Assembly: GCF_964340395.1 (NCBI RefSeq)
Contig: NC_135551.1
Coordinates: 22,962,503-23,026,502 of the forward strand
Reading direction: 5' to 3'
Length of the DNA: 64,000 nucleotides
From: Glandiceps talaboti
Taxonomy: Eukaryota > Hemichordata > Enteropneusta > Spengelidae
A program made the position numbers and the translations under genes. Of the stretch, positions 1-12,203 are shown one piece after another (position 1 is the stretch's first letter; every line of letters begins with the position of its first letter). The notes under the pieces are model-generated. The model did not search any database. It saw only the letters and a program-made list of their open reading frames with translations, and was not told the origin of the DNA.

Positions 1-848
1 ACAATTACTTGAATAAAACCCTATTTAAACAATGAAAGTGAAACTTGAAAAAAATGACTTAGTACCCTTTAATGAATAAACCTAACAGTAAAATACTCTC
101 TACCTTAAATTTCACTAGAAAAATACTTATTAGTGGAGAATAACAATAACATTTATTGCTGAAACTGTTATCAACAATTGTCAGAGACAAGAACGTCGGA
201 ACTATCAAATAAACAAATGATTGGGAGGGGGTTAAAATTCGACAAATATATTTTCCTATCAAAAAGAAAAAAAAATGTGAACTGTAAATTTTAACAAAAT
301 ATTATTAGCTAACTTTAACATTTTAGTTCAATATTGATGAACAGGAAGTCGAAGTAAAAAAGGAAATCCAATGATCAAATCTAACCATACGTACAAATGG
401 TTGTCTCAGAAGCAGACGACAACGGACCGTTTAGCGAGTGAATGGAAAGTACGCGCTCGAGACCTATTATCCATACTTTCAGTAAAATATCTCAAAATTG
501 GAGTTGAAAATTTAGTAACATTTTGATAAATATGTTTAACTTATATAAATAGAATAATTTGAATGTTAAAATTTTGCTAAAATATGAACATTAAATCTTA
601 AAACTTTTAGATTAAAATGTGTATTGTGATGACCGCTGAAAAAAAAGATCGATCGACAATTTTACACGAAACAGCCGTAAAAATCACACAAATGTGTTAT
701 TCGACCGAAAAATTGCATGAAATTGTGAGGAATTTAATAAGTAAATTAATTAATCCAAAATTATCGCCTAAATAGCTGATATTTAAAAGTTACGGCCTTT
801 TTTTGGTCGAAAATTTCACAAAGGAGAACACTTCAGCACGCGACCAAA
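1..848. other. AT-rich non-coding sequence
   Basis: No convincing coding region or recognised repeat. Open frames are short and end in frequent stops. Scattered CpG near 440-460 and 640-690 is the only compositional change. The right edge may be 3' flank of the tentative minus-strand gene whose poly(A) signal would be at 852-857. Confidence 0.4.
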
Positions 849-851
849 ATA

Positions 852-857
852 TTTATT
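852..857 (-). terminator. Candidate poly(A) signal AATAAA
   Basis: TTTATT on the plus strand reads AATAAA on the minus strand, about 140 bases after the stop codon of the tentative terminal exon at 994-1052. The hexamer is common by chance in AT-rich DNA, so the call depends on that exon being real. Confidence 0.25.
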
Positions 858-993
858 TTTTACGTTTTTAACACTAAAAACACGATATTCACTATTGAAC
901 GTAAATATCTTACAAATTAACAAAGAAATGAATCTTACAATTGTTATTTGATAAACAATTTCAGTCCGAAACATTTCAAAAAAGATGGCAAAA

Positions 994-1052
994 TTATATT
1001 GATTCCACACCAAAGGATCTGTCGCGTGCAACGGCACTAAGTAGTGACAATC
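994..1052 (-). CDS. Tentative terminal exon, unknown protein
   Basis: On the minus strand a strong pyrimidine tract (T-rich stretch ending in ACCAG) precedes base 1052. Entered in phase 1 from the candidate exon at 1182-1563, the frame gives a Gly then about 18 residues (LSLLSAVARDRSFGVESI) and a stop at 994-996. The phase match, acceptor quality and downstream AATAAA support it. No family is recognised and the exon is short, so it may be chance. Confidence 0.25.
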
Positions 1053-1181
1053 CTGGTTTAAAATAAATAAAAAAACTGTCGGAGAATCCCGGCAACAGAC
1101 TTGAAAATTCGTCGACAGCGCCAGTAAATTCTTATACACTCTATAATACTTAGAATACCAATACTCAAAGGATATTCTTAC

Positions 1182-1563
1182 CCATCCAAGTGCAGTTTAT
1201 ATCACTGGCTGTAAACGGAGCCGTGTGTACCAACGTGTTTTCCTGCAGTAATAAGTGAGTGCCAGGGTCTGCATCTGCCGGGCAAGTTCCCGTATGTAGC
1301 GTTATCATATTTACGTACTTCGGAACCATTCGGGAGACTTCAGTCGTCAACGATGACACGCAACCTCCTCGTTCGTCTACAAGTCCATAGAGGCTAACAT
1401 AGTGGTATAGGGGAAGCAGGGGGAATCGAAGACAGCAAGCTCCTACGCATCGCACCGGAAGCTGTGGAGGTACGGTAGCGCTGCGTAGCTCGAGCTTGGG
1501 GGAAACAGCACGTGCATTGTCGATAATGAATGCAGCAGGTACAGGTGCAGTTGAAACTTCCAG
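1182..1563 (-). CDS. Candidate internal exon, unknown protein
   Basis: A 127-codon open stretch on the minus strand is bounded by a pyrimidine-rich acceptor (GTGCTCTCAG before base 1563) and a good donor (GG|GTAAGAAT after base 1182), and leaves in phase 1. The product would be rich in Val, Pro and Thr with seven cysteines, including VRCVGACCL, GGCV, TGTCP and a final INCTWM, which would suit a secreted or extracellular segment. CpG is much denser here (over 20 in 300 bp) than in surrounding DNA, as in the recognised exons or a promoter islet. I recognise no domain. The acceptor overlaps a short motif repeated at 3220 and 3414, so the segment could instead be part of a repeat. Confidence 0.35.
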
Positions 1564-1570
1564 CTGAGAG

Positions 1571-1587
1571 CACAGGGAGCCCAGGAA
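1571..1587 (-). repeat. Dispersed motif copy A beside microsatellite
   Basis: Minus-strand TTCCTGGGCTCCCTGTG, one of three near-identical 17-mers in 1.9 kb. It directly abuts the CATA array, as copy C abuts a TTTG/TTTA array. This suggests the end of a short mobile element with a microsatellite tail. Confidence 0.5.
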
Positions 1588-1597
1588 TCGCAACTAA

Positions 1598-1637
1598 ACA
1601 TACATACATACATACATACATACATACATACATACAT

Positions 1638-1700
<63 letters not shown>

Positions 1701-1772
1701 TACATACATACATACATACATACATACATACATACATACATACATACATACATACATACACACACATACATT
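1598..1772. repeat. CATA/CA compound microsatellite
   Basis: About 175 bp of tetranucleotide CATA repeats interrupted in the middle by a roughly 40-bp pure CA run. Open frames across it on both strands (Tyr-Val-Cys-Met or Thr-Tyr-Ile-His runs) are artefacts of the repeat. Confidence 0.95.
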
Positions 1773-1904
1773 TGATTTTCGAAAAAATAATTGTTGCCTG
1801 CCAAGAGTAGGAAAAATCAATTTACTGACCAAATCAAGACAAAAAAAATGTTTCCAGGGTATGAGAGAGAAACAAATTGTACTGCAAGTGCATAGTCATA
1901 TTCC

Positions 1905-1975
1905 CAGGTACACGTGTTTCTGGCGCGGCGCCGCCGCCTATGGTGGCTGGACGTAAACTTGTCAAAGGTTTATAC
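1905..1975 (+). promoter_or_regulatory. GC-rich islet with first-exon-like ATG
   Basis: A sharply GC-rich patch (GGCGCGGCGCCGCCGCC near 1922) lies just before an ATG in good context (CTATGG) that opens MVAGRKLVK and reaches a weak possible donor, AAAG|GTTTAT. Together with the CpG-dense block at 1180-1560 this could mark a transcription start. No downstream plus-strand exon was found, so this is speculative. Confidence 0.15.
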
Positions 1976-2234
1976 TAACTGTTGCCAAATGCTGAAACAA
2001 ACCAAAACACTACCAACAAATCAAATTAGAAAAGAACACTGGCCTGACTGAGTACGTCTTGAGTGAATCCTGTAATTTGTGATAATGATAAAATGATTTT
2101 AATTAAATCGTATGGCATGCAACAATATATACTTTGCGGATTATTTTGGTGTTAGTTTTCTGAATTCAAATTTCAATTGTGATCAGGAAAGGGTATTGAT
2201 ATCACCTAGATATATTAAAATAACACCTGATAGC

Positions 2235-2570
2235 ACTCTTTTAGTCCTTAAATTTCAAAAATTTCTAATTTCATACCCACTCCCACACTGCTCTCTTGTA
2301 TTTTTATTCAAAGTTATAAATATAACTAGTATTGTTTCCACCTCGACATGTTAAATAGCATAACAATGCATTCTTTTAGTTCTTCAATTTCAAAATTTCT
2401 AGGGGTACCCATCCCACACTGCTCCCTTGTGTATTTTGATTCAAATTATACCTCATATAATTACTACCTCGACATGTTAAAATAACACCAGTATTAAGCA
2501 TTCTTTTAGTCCTCAGTTGAATTTCAAAAATCTTTAGGGGGAACCCCCTCCCGCACTCTCCCCCCGCTTG
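2235..2570. repeat. Imperfect tandem repeat, about 125-140 bp unit
   Basis: Three successive blocks share CTTTTAGTCCTTnAATTTC, a CCCACACTGCTCCCTTGT segment and CACCTCGACATGTTAA in the same order. Copies differ by substitutions and small indels. Confidence 0.75.
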
Positions 2571-3215
2571 GCTCCCTCAAACTTACTATAGTATGTCCAA
2601 CTTTTACTGCCTACCTTCCAATTTAACTAGCTAGCCCTGCATTCATTGTTACCTTTTACTTTTTAAATAAGGTACATTCATCATTTATGCCTCCTGTTAT
2701 GAGAAATTTCAATTTCAAATATATATAAAAAAAATCTTTTTTTTTTTAAAAATGCTGTACCCCTACTTGCCAAAAAATATTGCTGTCTGGTAGCTCTTGG
2801 AAAAGCTGCATGGTGGTTGAAAAAATTGTTGCTTGCTCCAAATGATCCTCCAGCCCCAACCCCCCGAAATCAAATGGTTTACCCCTTATACGTACCTAGC
2901 TTTCATTATCTATATATGTATATACTATATATACGGACATGTATAACACAATGTCAAATGCGATTAATGTTTCCATATATACAGAAGCGCTGTTACGTGC
3001 ATGTAGGATCACAGGGGCGTGTAATATTTCATAGATTGTTGTTTTCCAGGTCTACAGACTAAATATAACAACCTTTTGACTATATATTCCTACCTGTAAG
3101 GGGAAGAGAATAATAATATTTCTTCGTAGTATAGAGATTGATACATATGTAGCAGCAGGATTCGTACGATATTTTCCAAAGAAAACGGCATTCTAAGCAA
3201 TAACACGTGCCCCTG
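2571..3215. other. Non-coding, AT-rich
   Basis: No exon recognised. Around 2835-2890 is a CCCC-rich segment ending AAATCAAATGGTTTACCCC, which is repeated in similar form at 4395-4448. An A/T homopolymer tract lies near 2728-2750. Confidence 0.4.
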
Positions 3216-3219
3216 TGTG

Positions 3220-3236
3220 CACAGGGAACCCAGGAA
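3220..3236 (-). repeat. Dispersed motif copy B
   Basis: Minus-strand TTCCTGGGTTCCCTGTG, the same 17-mer as at 1571 (one mismatch) and 3414 (identical), preceded on its strand by a T/G-rich stretch. Confidence 0.5.
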
Positions 3237-3360
3237 CCGAAACAAAACTGTGTTTTTTGTAGTGATGGTATAGGAAAAAACCATATCTAGTATACCTCCA
3301 TGAGTATCTGTTTATTTGCTGGTTTATTTAATTATTTTATTTGTTCCTATACTTGTTCAT

Positions 3361-3430
3361 TCATTTATTTGTTTATTTGTTTATTTATTTATTTGTTTGT
3401 TTGTTTGTTTCGGTTCCTGGGTTCCCTGTG
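3361..3430 (+). repeat. TTTA/TTTG microsatellite joined to motif copy C
   Basis: Roughly 50 bp of TTTA and TTTG repeats run directly into CGGTTCCTGGGTTCCCTGTG. The 17-mer at 3414-3430 is identical to copy B. The repeat-plus-motif layout parallels copy A. Confidence 0.65.
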
Positions 3431-3628
3431 CTGTGTGTAGGATACATTGGGAGATGGTGTACGTGTGTGATTGTAATTTGAATCCGAGTCCGCCGCTGAT
3501 ATGATGGTCCTGTACCAACCAGCCCTTCCATGAAAAATTAGATGCATCAAATTGACAAAGCAATAACTACACAAACAAATAGAGTTGTTACTGATTAGTA
3601 TACTTGACAACACATTGTAACCCAATCT

Positions 3629-3822
3629 GATTAAAATCCGATGTGGTGAAAGCGGCTAGATGTCCTTATTTACCTCTATTCATCGTGTTGTGACGTTTGT
3701 TTTATTCCGAGTGATCGCTGTGGGAAGGCGGCGATCACTCGGTACGAAAACAAACGTCACAAAACGATGGAAATAGAGGTAAATAAAGCATTTAGACGCT
3801 TTCACCACATCGGATTTTAATC
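3629..3822. mobile_element. Foldback (palindromic) element, MITE-like
   Basis: Two arms of about 90 bp are inverted copies. The left arm starts GATTAAAATCCGATGTGGTG and the right arm ends CACCACATCGGATTTTAATC; the centre is GCGATCACTCGG with its complement. There is no coding capacity. The outer motif recurs at 19462-19486 and, more diverged, at the ends of the element at 26145-26675, so this is one family. Confidence 0.85.
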
Positions 3823-3839
3823 CTGCTAATCTCGACTAT

Positions 3840-4460
3840 ATTCCACAAACTTGTCTCATGAGGGCGCACATCCAGTGACTAAACGCCGTTAGGGAAGAAC
3901 CATTTGATTTCTGCACGAAGTGGGTATGGCAGCAAATTTTTTTTTCTGTTGTCAGTCCTGCATCAAATTATTTTTTCCATATGCAGAAGCAATGCAAATT
4001 TGTATTTCTCCATTACCAATTCTGTAATATGTGGTTTATAAATATACCTACATGTCACCCCTATCACCACATTATTTTTTTCAGATCCCCTTCCCATGCA
4101 TTTTTTCTCAAGTACCCCCTCAAATCTCCCGACCCCCCCCCCCCGCAAGTTTTTGTGAAAGCAGCCTTATATCATAAATGCTGGGAAAATACATCGGGCT
4201 TGCTCACACTAAAATATTGAAAATATTAGCGCCGCCTTTAATAGCCAGCATGCCTCCAGTGAAATGAGAGAATTGGATTCCCAAATTTCAGCACATCGCA
4301 ACACATTTTTTTCTTACTTCTGTCTGTTGGAGCAATTCTTTTTCTCAAGCCATTACAGGATCAAATTATTTTTTTCTCCTTCAACTGCCAACAAATGTTT
4401 CCCCCCAAAATCCTCCAACACCCCCATGAAATCAAATGGTTCTCCCCTTAAATAATGAAT
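3840..4460. repeat. Old repeat-like segment with inverted end motif
   Basis: GAACCATTTGATTT near 3898 is inverted relative to AAATCAAATGGTTCTCCCC near 4431, bounding about 550 bp rich in C tracts (12 C at 4132-4144) and T tracts. It looks like an eroded non-autonomous element. No gene seen. Confidence 0.35.
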
Positions 4461-7400
4461 CTTGCAAAGTCATTATCCTTCATGAGGGAGCTGGACCATA
4501 CAACAATTTCTTTTTTTTTACTTTTTTTTTAAAATTCCTTGTGTTTGGAGACTTCAAAAGTCTTAGTGACTTACTCACTCACTTAATGTTGCATTACATG
4601 TAGCTGCAACTGGAACAATTTTTAAAACTGTTTTGTCAGATATAATGACTTATTACTCGTAATACACCTCTGGTGCAGCCGTACACCAGCATACACCAGC
4701 AATTTTAGAGTGGAAAAAGAAAATAGCCAGTATTTGTGGCCAAAACTTACACTTTAGGCAGACTCTGAGGGCTAGGGGAGAAAGTAAATTAAAGGTACCG
4801 ACATTGCAGCAATTCAATACTGAATGATGGGAGGAGGGTAGTGGGAGTATTCCGATATGGGGAGAGAGAAAAAGAGGGATGGACACAGATATTTTTTGGT
4901 AATGGGAAATGTTGCAGGGGAAGGTCATATACGAACAGCTTCCACATTAATCGGCAATAAAAATCCAAAACTGTATTGGCAGTGAGGCAAGGATGCATGC
5001 CAACATCTTGTTTATTACGAGTTATCATAATAAACCAATCAGAGAAAAAAATGATTGCAACCACTGATATGATGACAGTGATACATTGTATATCGATGTG
5101 TAGGAGCTTGCCATTACATTGTAACTTGCAAACATTTGTTCAATGTTTGAATAATGTCAACTAAGTGGTACACAGCAGTAAGACCTATGTGTCCGGACAG
5201 GACTGTTTTAACCATCTCCTGGTATTACAATCAGTCCTTTGTAAAGTACCATGGACATGGGCAACTATCTCAGTGTAATACATCTAATTTTATTGCTTGA
5301 GTATCAATGTATGTAACAATTTAATATGCATATGGTCCACTATAAGACAAAGGAATTATGTATTTGTGTTACAGGAATAGATACATGTAAGTATAAAACA
5401 ATGCTTTACACAAATCATTACAAATAATTATCCATATGTGCAATTCTAAAAAAAAATTGAAAATAATACATTACAATAAATGTTGAAATTTCACACAATT
5501 AAACACACCATTTTATATTTGCATCATATTTAGGAATACTAACTTTTGTTTTTTTGTAGTCGGTGTTATTACCATTCAAAATCAAAGACTTGTAGTTGTT
5601 AATATTACTTGTACACATCACTTTCAGACAACATTTTTAGCATGTGTTTGATTTTCTGTGTTTTCTACAACTATATAATTTTGGGTTGGTTGTATAATGT
5701 GCTGAGACATCAAATACGGTGCATTTATGAAAAAAATAAGCAATATTCATACAATGTATTGGAATACATTCAAGGGGCACTAAGCAAAGTCTGTACATTT
5801 TTTGAGGGGGGGGGGTAATTTCTGCTTCATATTTAAACAATGCCTGCAGTATTATACTTACTGAAGTATACGTAAACATCACTTATAATAATCTGAACTC
5901 AAATCTGGTTGGTGTAAAGATACAACTTATGAACAATTTGATGGATATAGTTTATCATACATATAAAAACACTGAGGGCATCCCTACAGTACAATTACCT
6001 GGTCTAACCATGTCAGAAGATAATTGTAATATTATAGAAGGCATACACGGCATTAATATTATACTAAATATTTTGATTGATGTTTCATACAAGCATATTC
6101 ACACACTTAACTACATGTAGTAGGAGGGGAATGTACAGAACAGTGTCCAAACATGATTGATGATACAAATCAGGACGATGTTAGGGGGTCTAACCCTATT
6201 CGTATGGATAAACTAACCACATCTTTAACTCCCTAGCTTGCATACAAATAAATACATCAACTTTTTTTTGTAGATGCAATCAGGGATTCTACACTCTGTA
6301 ATGATGTACAATTCTTACAGCAGATACATGCACCTAACTATGGTATACATGTAAAATGTCCATGACAAAGATAAGATCATATGGTAGGTATCTCATTATT
6401 GCTTTCCTGCAATACAAATCTCACTTGTGGAAAAAAAACACAAACACACACAAAGTTCTCTTTATCATTATGTTTTTAAATACAAATGTATGATTACGAT
6501 ACTTATCAATTGTCAATTATCAATTACATTGACAATTACTAGAAAGATGTACATGTACATGTACACATACGTACAAAATTAGACTGTTGGGTAAGTGGAT
6601 GTTTTGATATAATTTTGACATTCACTGACATTGCTTGTGAATAATAATTTCTTGACAAAGGCACTATGCAATTACAAAGGAGGTTCAGCATTCCTGGATA
6701 TTATAACATCCTGGTCTCTTGTCTTAAGAGTTCCTGTTTCTCTTACTAAACAAAGTTACAGGGTCTATTCTTGAATATGTACTTGTAGACATTTCTCTAT
6801 ATGAATATGTACTTGTATATATTACATTAAAAGTATAAGTGGTACCTCAACCATAATAAATTATCAAATGAATACATTTCCATGATTTTCCATGGAGTTA
6901 TAAATAGTATTGTGTCCCATCAAGGAATTCCATCTGTTCATTTGTGCAATACTAAGCATATAAGCATGGCTATTTGTAGCCTGGAAATTATCCAGACTGT
7001 TCACTTCTGCAATGCAGCATTTATGGGTTAAAAGTACATTGGCAGTTGAAAAAATAACCATATTAGGCAATGATATATGATTTTAATATAGATTCTGAAT
7101 TCCATACATATATATTGTCACAGTTTACTTGAACTTAAATATCATTACTAAGTCAACACTCGTGTGTCATCTTACTTTTTGTTGGCATTCAAACAGTGCT
7201 CATTAACACAAAAGTGATGAAATCCATGTACAAACTTCAAACGATAAATTTCCTAATCAAATTTTCAATAATAAAAAAAGCTGACTTTTAGCTGGATTTA
7301 TTATCAATGTACATGAATAACATTATATTAAAAATCCTTTTGTGCTCTGACTACCCTCTCGGTAGAACGAGGATTTCAACAATTAAGAATAAAAATTGTT

Positions 7401-8940
7401 AACACTCAACGCATAAAATTTGTTTAAGCCACCTGTGAGACTACACATCATGTATTCTTCTAAAAGTTTCAGTATTCTTCTTCTTGAAGTGCAGTATTTT
7501 TAAATGCACACATGTACACATCTTCAGTTCAGAATAGAATTTTGAAATTAGCTTTTCCTTCAAATGATACTATCTATTTATCACTACAGTGTACGATGCA
7601 TAATAAAGTTCTGTCAACCGATCTGTTTGCATATTCTTCTCTTCCTTCTTGTACATAAAGTACATTTACGGTATTTTTCCTTGTGGTTATATTTTACTCA
7701 TCTTCCATGTTCCACCATCTGTCATTAAAAAACAAAAATGAAAGAGATGGCATGTTATTAGTTTGAAAGCACCAACGTATAAATGCACATGCAAATATTT
7801 TCAAAAATATGACAGAACCACATGATGCGCGAGTGCACTGTAGAATTCTTAGGGTACAATGCATATTTTGTGCTTACACATGAGTGTTTGCATTGTTCAC
7901 TGCATCCATACTTTTACTTGCATAGAGTGTGAAAGTGCAACAGAAAAATCTGCAAGAATGAGTACAAATACAAAATGGACATTTTGTACCTACAATGTAA
8001 GAGCCCACACTTGTGCTCGCGGGGTTCTGAGTACCCACACTGGCACTCCCATGCCATGGGGGTCCATTATAATATGCTTACTCAAAACAGTAAAAAAATA
8101 ATTTTTTTAATTATTTAGATGTTGTCCATTACATATACATGTACTTGCTGAAACAACAATACATATTTTTGGTGATCTGCACAAACCTTATCAACATTCA
8201 ATATATACCATCATTGACTATTTCACATGTGTTGTATTTGTATTGTTTACACACATATCAAGCCAGTCCAGTACCATCAAAGCCTAGTATAGACAGATAC
8301 ATGTACATTTTTTTGTAATTACAATGTAGCTAATAAAAAGATGACCCATGTCCAATACAGGCTTGTCAATAATTTGCAAGTTATCTGACAGAACGCTATG
8401 GAAAATATGTAAAAGTTGCAGCTACTGTACTGAGCTTATGATAAATGAAATTTGTATGTAAACTGTAAGTACAACATACATGTATTACTAACTACATTTG
8501 TTTAGTGCTAGCGTATACATACAAATGTACATGCATTTATTATAGAACATAGATGTTTCATATCATATTACATGATGTACATACCATTACAATTCATCAA
8601 TCAATGTCCTTTTATAAATTAAGACATTGTTCAAATAAATCAAGTGATCAATAACTGGCTGTTGAAATTACAAAAGAATTGACGATATCTTAATCACATG
8701 TACAACGTACATGCTGTATCAGGAAGCAGCATATACATAACTATGACATGACAAAAGTTGAAATTTTTGACTGAATTCATATTCAAGTTACACTTGTCAA
8801 GTAAAGAGACAATGTCTCTGCCGTATATCACCTTTGTGCAAGATTTGAATGGAATAGGGTTGCTAGAATTGACTTGTGTCTGAGCACAGACACGTACAGA
8901 CAGATAAAGTGTAGACACAACCAATATAAATGTACCTCTA
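4461..8940. other. Gene desert with TACATGTA motifs
   Basis: No exon is supported on either strand; open frames are short and AT-driven. Notable contents are a poly-G run (5807-5817) and a repeat segment at 6120-6300 matching 54590-54765. Single TACATGTA palindromes occur throughout. Confidence 0.5.
6120..6300 (+). repeat. Dispersed repeat, copy 1
   Basis: Shares with 54590-54765 the ordered blocks AGAACAGTGTCC, ACAAATCAG, CTAACCCTATT, AACTCCCTAGCTTG and ATACAAAT. The copies are diverged. Function and class unknown. Confidence 0.6.
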
Positions 8941-8941
8941 A

Positions 8942-9318
8942 ACTCTCTTACAGCCCTCGGAGCTTGGCTTTACTAAAATTAAAGCTAAACGAATTATTTT
9001 GTATGTACCGATGCCAGCTAATTAACCATACTCGAATATCCTTGTACTGTGCGCCCTCATCGACCATGATAGAGATAACCATTCGTTGACATGTGACTGC
9101 GACGCTCCGTGTTATCGCGAAGCCTCGGACTTCGCGAAAATACGGAGCGTCGCAGTCACACGTCAACGAACATATATCTCTATGTGGTCGATGAGGGCGC
9201 ACAGTACAAGGTTGTTCGAGTACGATGGAGTACGTTATGTAGATGGTATCGGTACATACAAAATAATTCATTTAGCATCGATTTTAGTAAAGCGAAGTTC
9301 CGAGGACTGTGAGAGAGT
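8942..9318. mobile_element. Large foldback element, about 190-bp arms
   Basis: Starts ACTCTCTTACAG and ends CTGTGAGAGAGT. Nearly the whole element is a palindrome centred near 9130 (CGAAGCCTCGGACTTCG). Left-arm blocks such as AATTATTTTGTATGTACCGA, TGTGCGCCCTCATCGACCA and GACTGCGACGCTCCG all recur inverted on the right. CTAA flanks both ends and may be a 4-bp target duplication. The open frames inside are mirrored and not genes. Confidence 0.88.
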
Positions 9319-9339
9319 CTAATAATAATGTAGCTCTTC

Positions 9340-9393
9340 CATCAGGCTGTGCCCAACTGGGGTCTACATCAGGCTGTGCCCAACTGGGGTCTA
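9340..9393. repeat. Tandem duplication, 27-bp unit x2
   Basis: CATCAGGCTGTGCCCAACTG followed by GGGTCTA occurs twice in direct succession immediately downstream of the foldback element. Confidence 0.85.
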
Positions 9394-12203
9394 AAAGTCA
9401 ACTAATTTAATTTTCCTGACTTGTCAAAATCAATAATTATTTTAACATCATTAACACTTCACAACAACTCTTGTATTCCCTAATATCAATGTTCATTACT
9501 CGCACTAATGATGAGAAATGTAATTTTGTATGAAATATACTTGAAAACTATATAGTTCTGTATGTATGCCTGTCTGTTTGTGAATTAAGCATAACTAAAT
9601 AAAGAAACCAATAAGTCTGTTAATAGCCAAATTGGCATTAATAATTATTGTGTCAAAGTGCTAATAAATTTGTCCTGTGGGTAGTGATTTTTGTGTCCAT
9701 ATAACAATAAAGTTATCTTGCATTCTAATTGACAGCTAGTACATGTATGTCAATTACTGTACATTAATTACAACTGTAATTGAAACTGAATTCATTCCAC
9801 TTCATCTTTATATTCTACATGTATAATGATGACATCTGAAGACATATACTGTACATTTTTACGGGCCATGCCATATCAAGCAATCCATAAATGAACATAA
9901 ATTGATGAGAATAATCCCCCCCCCCCCCATCTCCTTCTAACAAAATGAAATTACATGTACATGTACCATTCCCTGATCTCCCTAGCCCCTCCAAACAAAT
10001 AAAGGCTAACATCCCCTCCATACAAAATGAAATCAACATCCCCACATCTCCTGGGCCCCCAATAAAATGAGATTAACATCATCTCATCTCCCAAAGTCCT
10101 CCCAACGACAAATGGTTAATTCTCCCCTTCCCATTCCAAGATAAAAGGGAGAATTTAAGTTTTTGAGCCAATACATTGTACAAGTATGTGAACGTTCATG
10201 AGACAATAAAGTCAAAAAGATCGTCATCTGTGTTCCTTTCAAAGCATGTAACATCTAACAGTCATGTGGGAGATAATGAGAGGTTCTATCCCTCCCCTGT
10301 CTACAGAGACACAATTTCGCTTTTCAGAGACAATCTGAGTTATTTTTAAATTGTTTGTCAAGTATGTTGTCACAGTCTTTCGATCTGCCAGTCTACTGTA
10401 TCAGTCAATCTGTCTAATTGTCTGTTTTTTATTCCAAGGTCCAAATGCCAGGCGAGTGTTTAAAAAAGATTACAGTTATTGCATGCAGGCACAAATTTAT
10501 ATAAATTTATGTAAATTCTCTATTCATTCTATTTCTTTGAAAGTACATGTAACCATCAAGTAGTGTGCCAACATTTACTTATCTTACTTCCACTCCTTAG
10601 AGACTTTTATTTGAAATATCGTTGATTTTATACAAATGTTTAGGGACATCTTTTGCACCTTAATGTATATACATGTATATAGTCACACAGGTTAACTTGA
10701 GGTCACCAGGAGAGGAGGAAGTCGCAGATTCACAAATACATGTACAAGCACCACTTTGCTTTAATCTGATTCTGTGAAAAATGGGATGTATAAGTAAATG
10801 TCATTGTCCAGCTGTGCAATGTTAAATATCACCTTGGATACAACCATTATCATTCCAAAATGGAGCATAAATAAATGGCTGTTGTCATGGTTACACATCT
10901 CCTCTGTGATAAACTAGGCTGATTTGATGATCATTAAATGTGGAGATGACATATAATGACGTCTTTACGTCCGTAGTTAACACTATCAACTCAAATATTA
11001 GATCCTGTAATCATTCATTCCTACAATCGTTGCTGAAATGATTTTTATACATCACAAATAACATTAGCCGCATCTCCACACAAGTCAACTCGAAAACCAT
11101 TTCTGCTGAATCTAATCAGTTCAACAAGGTTTACTATTGTAACAGCTTTATCTACATACATGTAGTTCATGTAGATGTGGTGACCAAGACATATTGACAA
11201 TCAAGCTTCGCTTTTTTATTTTACTTTCTATTTTTTTAAAAATGTTTGTGCTTTATTTCACGCAGACTTAACCTTACAGATTTGGGGCTTACTTTTGTTG
11301 AAAAATTGTAATGCTTATTAAACCTTCAACTCAAGCCAATGTTCAAGTTACAAAGGGAACCAAACTCTCACATCATATTCTAGTTACCGCGAAGTTCTGG
11401 CCATTTTGCAGGTCAGCATCGCAAGAGGGCACCCCCCAGTTTTGGCAAAATGAGGGCTACACTATTTGTCACAGCTGCCTATCATGTGGGTACATGTATA
11501 TGCGTGAAGCGGTGAATAAAGTGCGCATTCTTAAAAGAGAATTAATTACAGTGAACACTCTCAGAGCAAATATCTTACTCAAATCAACTATATCACAAAA
11601 AATTCCAAAATTGACTTAAAAATGTCATGTTATAAACAACAATGAGTCAACATGGCAACCAGTGGTAGATGGGAAACTGTCTCAAGTCACAATAAGAAAG
11701 CTGACGAAGCTTTGCGAGCAGCCTTTTTGTCGGCTATTATGTAGTACTGGGCCCAGTCTAGGGATCGAAAACCACAATTTACAATGTACTTTACAAATAC
11801 ACACTAGACTAAGTGTACTTCTGCATCAATAATGTCTAACATGTCGATGCATGTTAGATGTGTATGTATAAGTAATTGTTCTGTCAAGTAGGGTACAACT
11901 GATACATCGTGTCCTGTGATTGGTTCACACAACAACTGCAATGTTCAAACTTTTCTAAACCTGCAGATTCATGTACTACTACAAGTACAAGCGTTGTCAA
12001 GTGTTTCACAATTTTCTCAAAAGTTCGAAGGTTATAATTGTGTGATGTGATTTTGTATGCAAACAAAATTACCATTCAGCAAAACCATCTTTATAGGGGA
12101 ATGCCAATGCAGGAAATAAAGGAAATTTCGTAAAAGTTTGGGTTCTAAGGAGTCATCATATACCACTTACATGTACATGTTACATGTGATTGCCACAAAA
12201 CAC
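9394..12203. other. Non-coding spacer with C-rich imperfect repeats
   Basis: At 9915-10135, C-rich blocks (poly-C at 9917) alternate with ACAAAATGAAAT-like segments about every 55 bp. Elsewhere no exon, tRNA or structured element is evident on either strand. Confidence 0.45.

Noticed and set aside
1394-1832. Open frames with Tyr-Val-Cys-Met runs on the minus strand and Thr-Tyr-Ile-His on the plus
   Set aside because: They are direct translations of the CATA/CA microsatellite with no independent coding support.
8948-9322. Several 67-107 codon frames
   Set aside because: They are inverted copies of one another within the foldback element.
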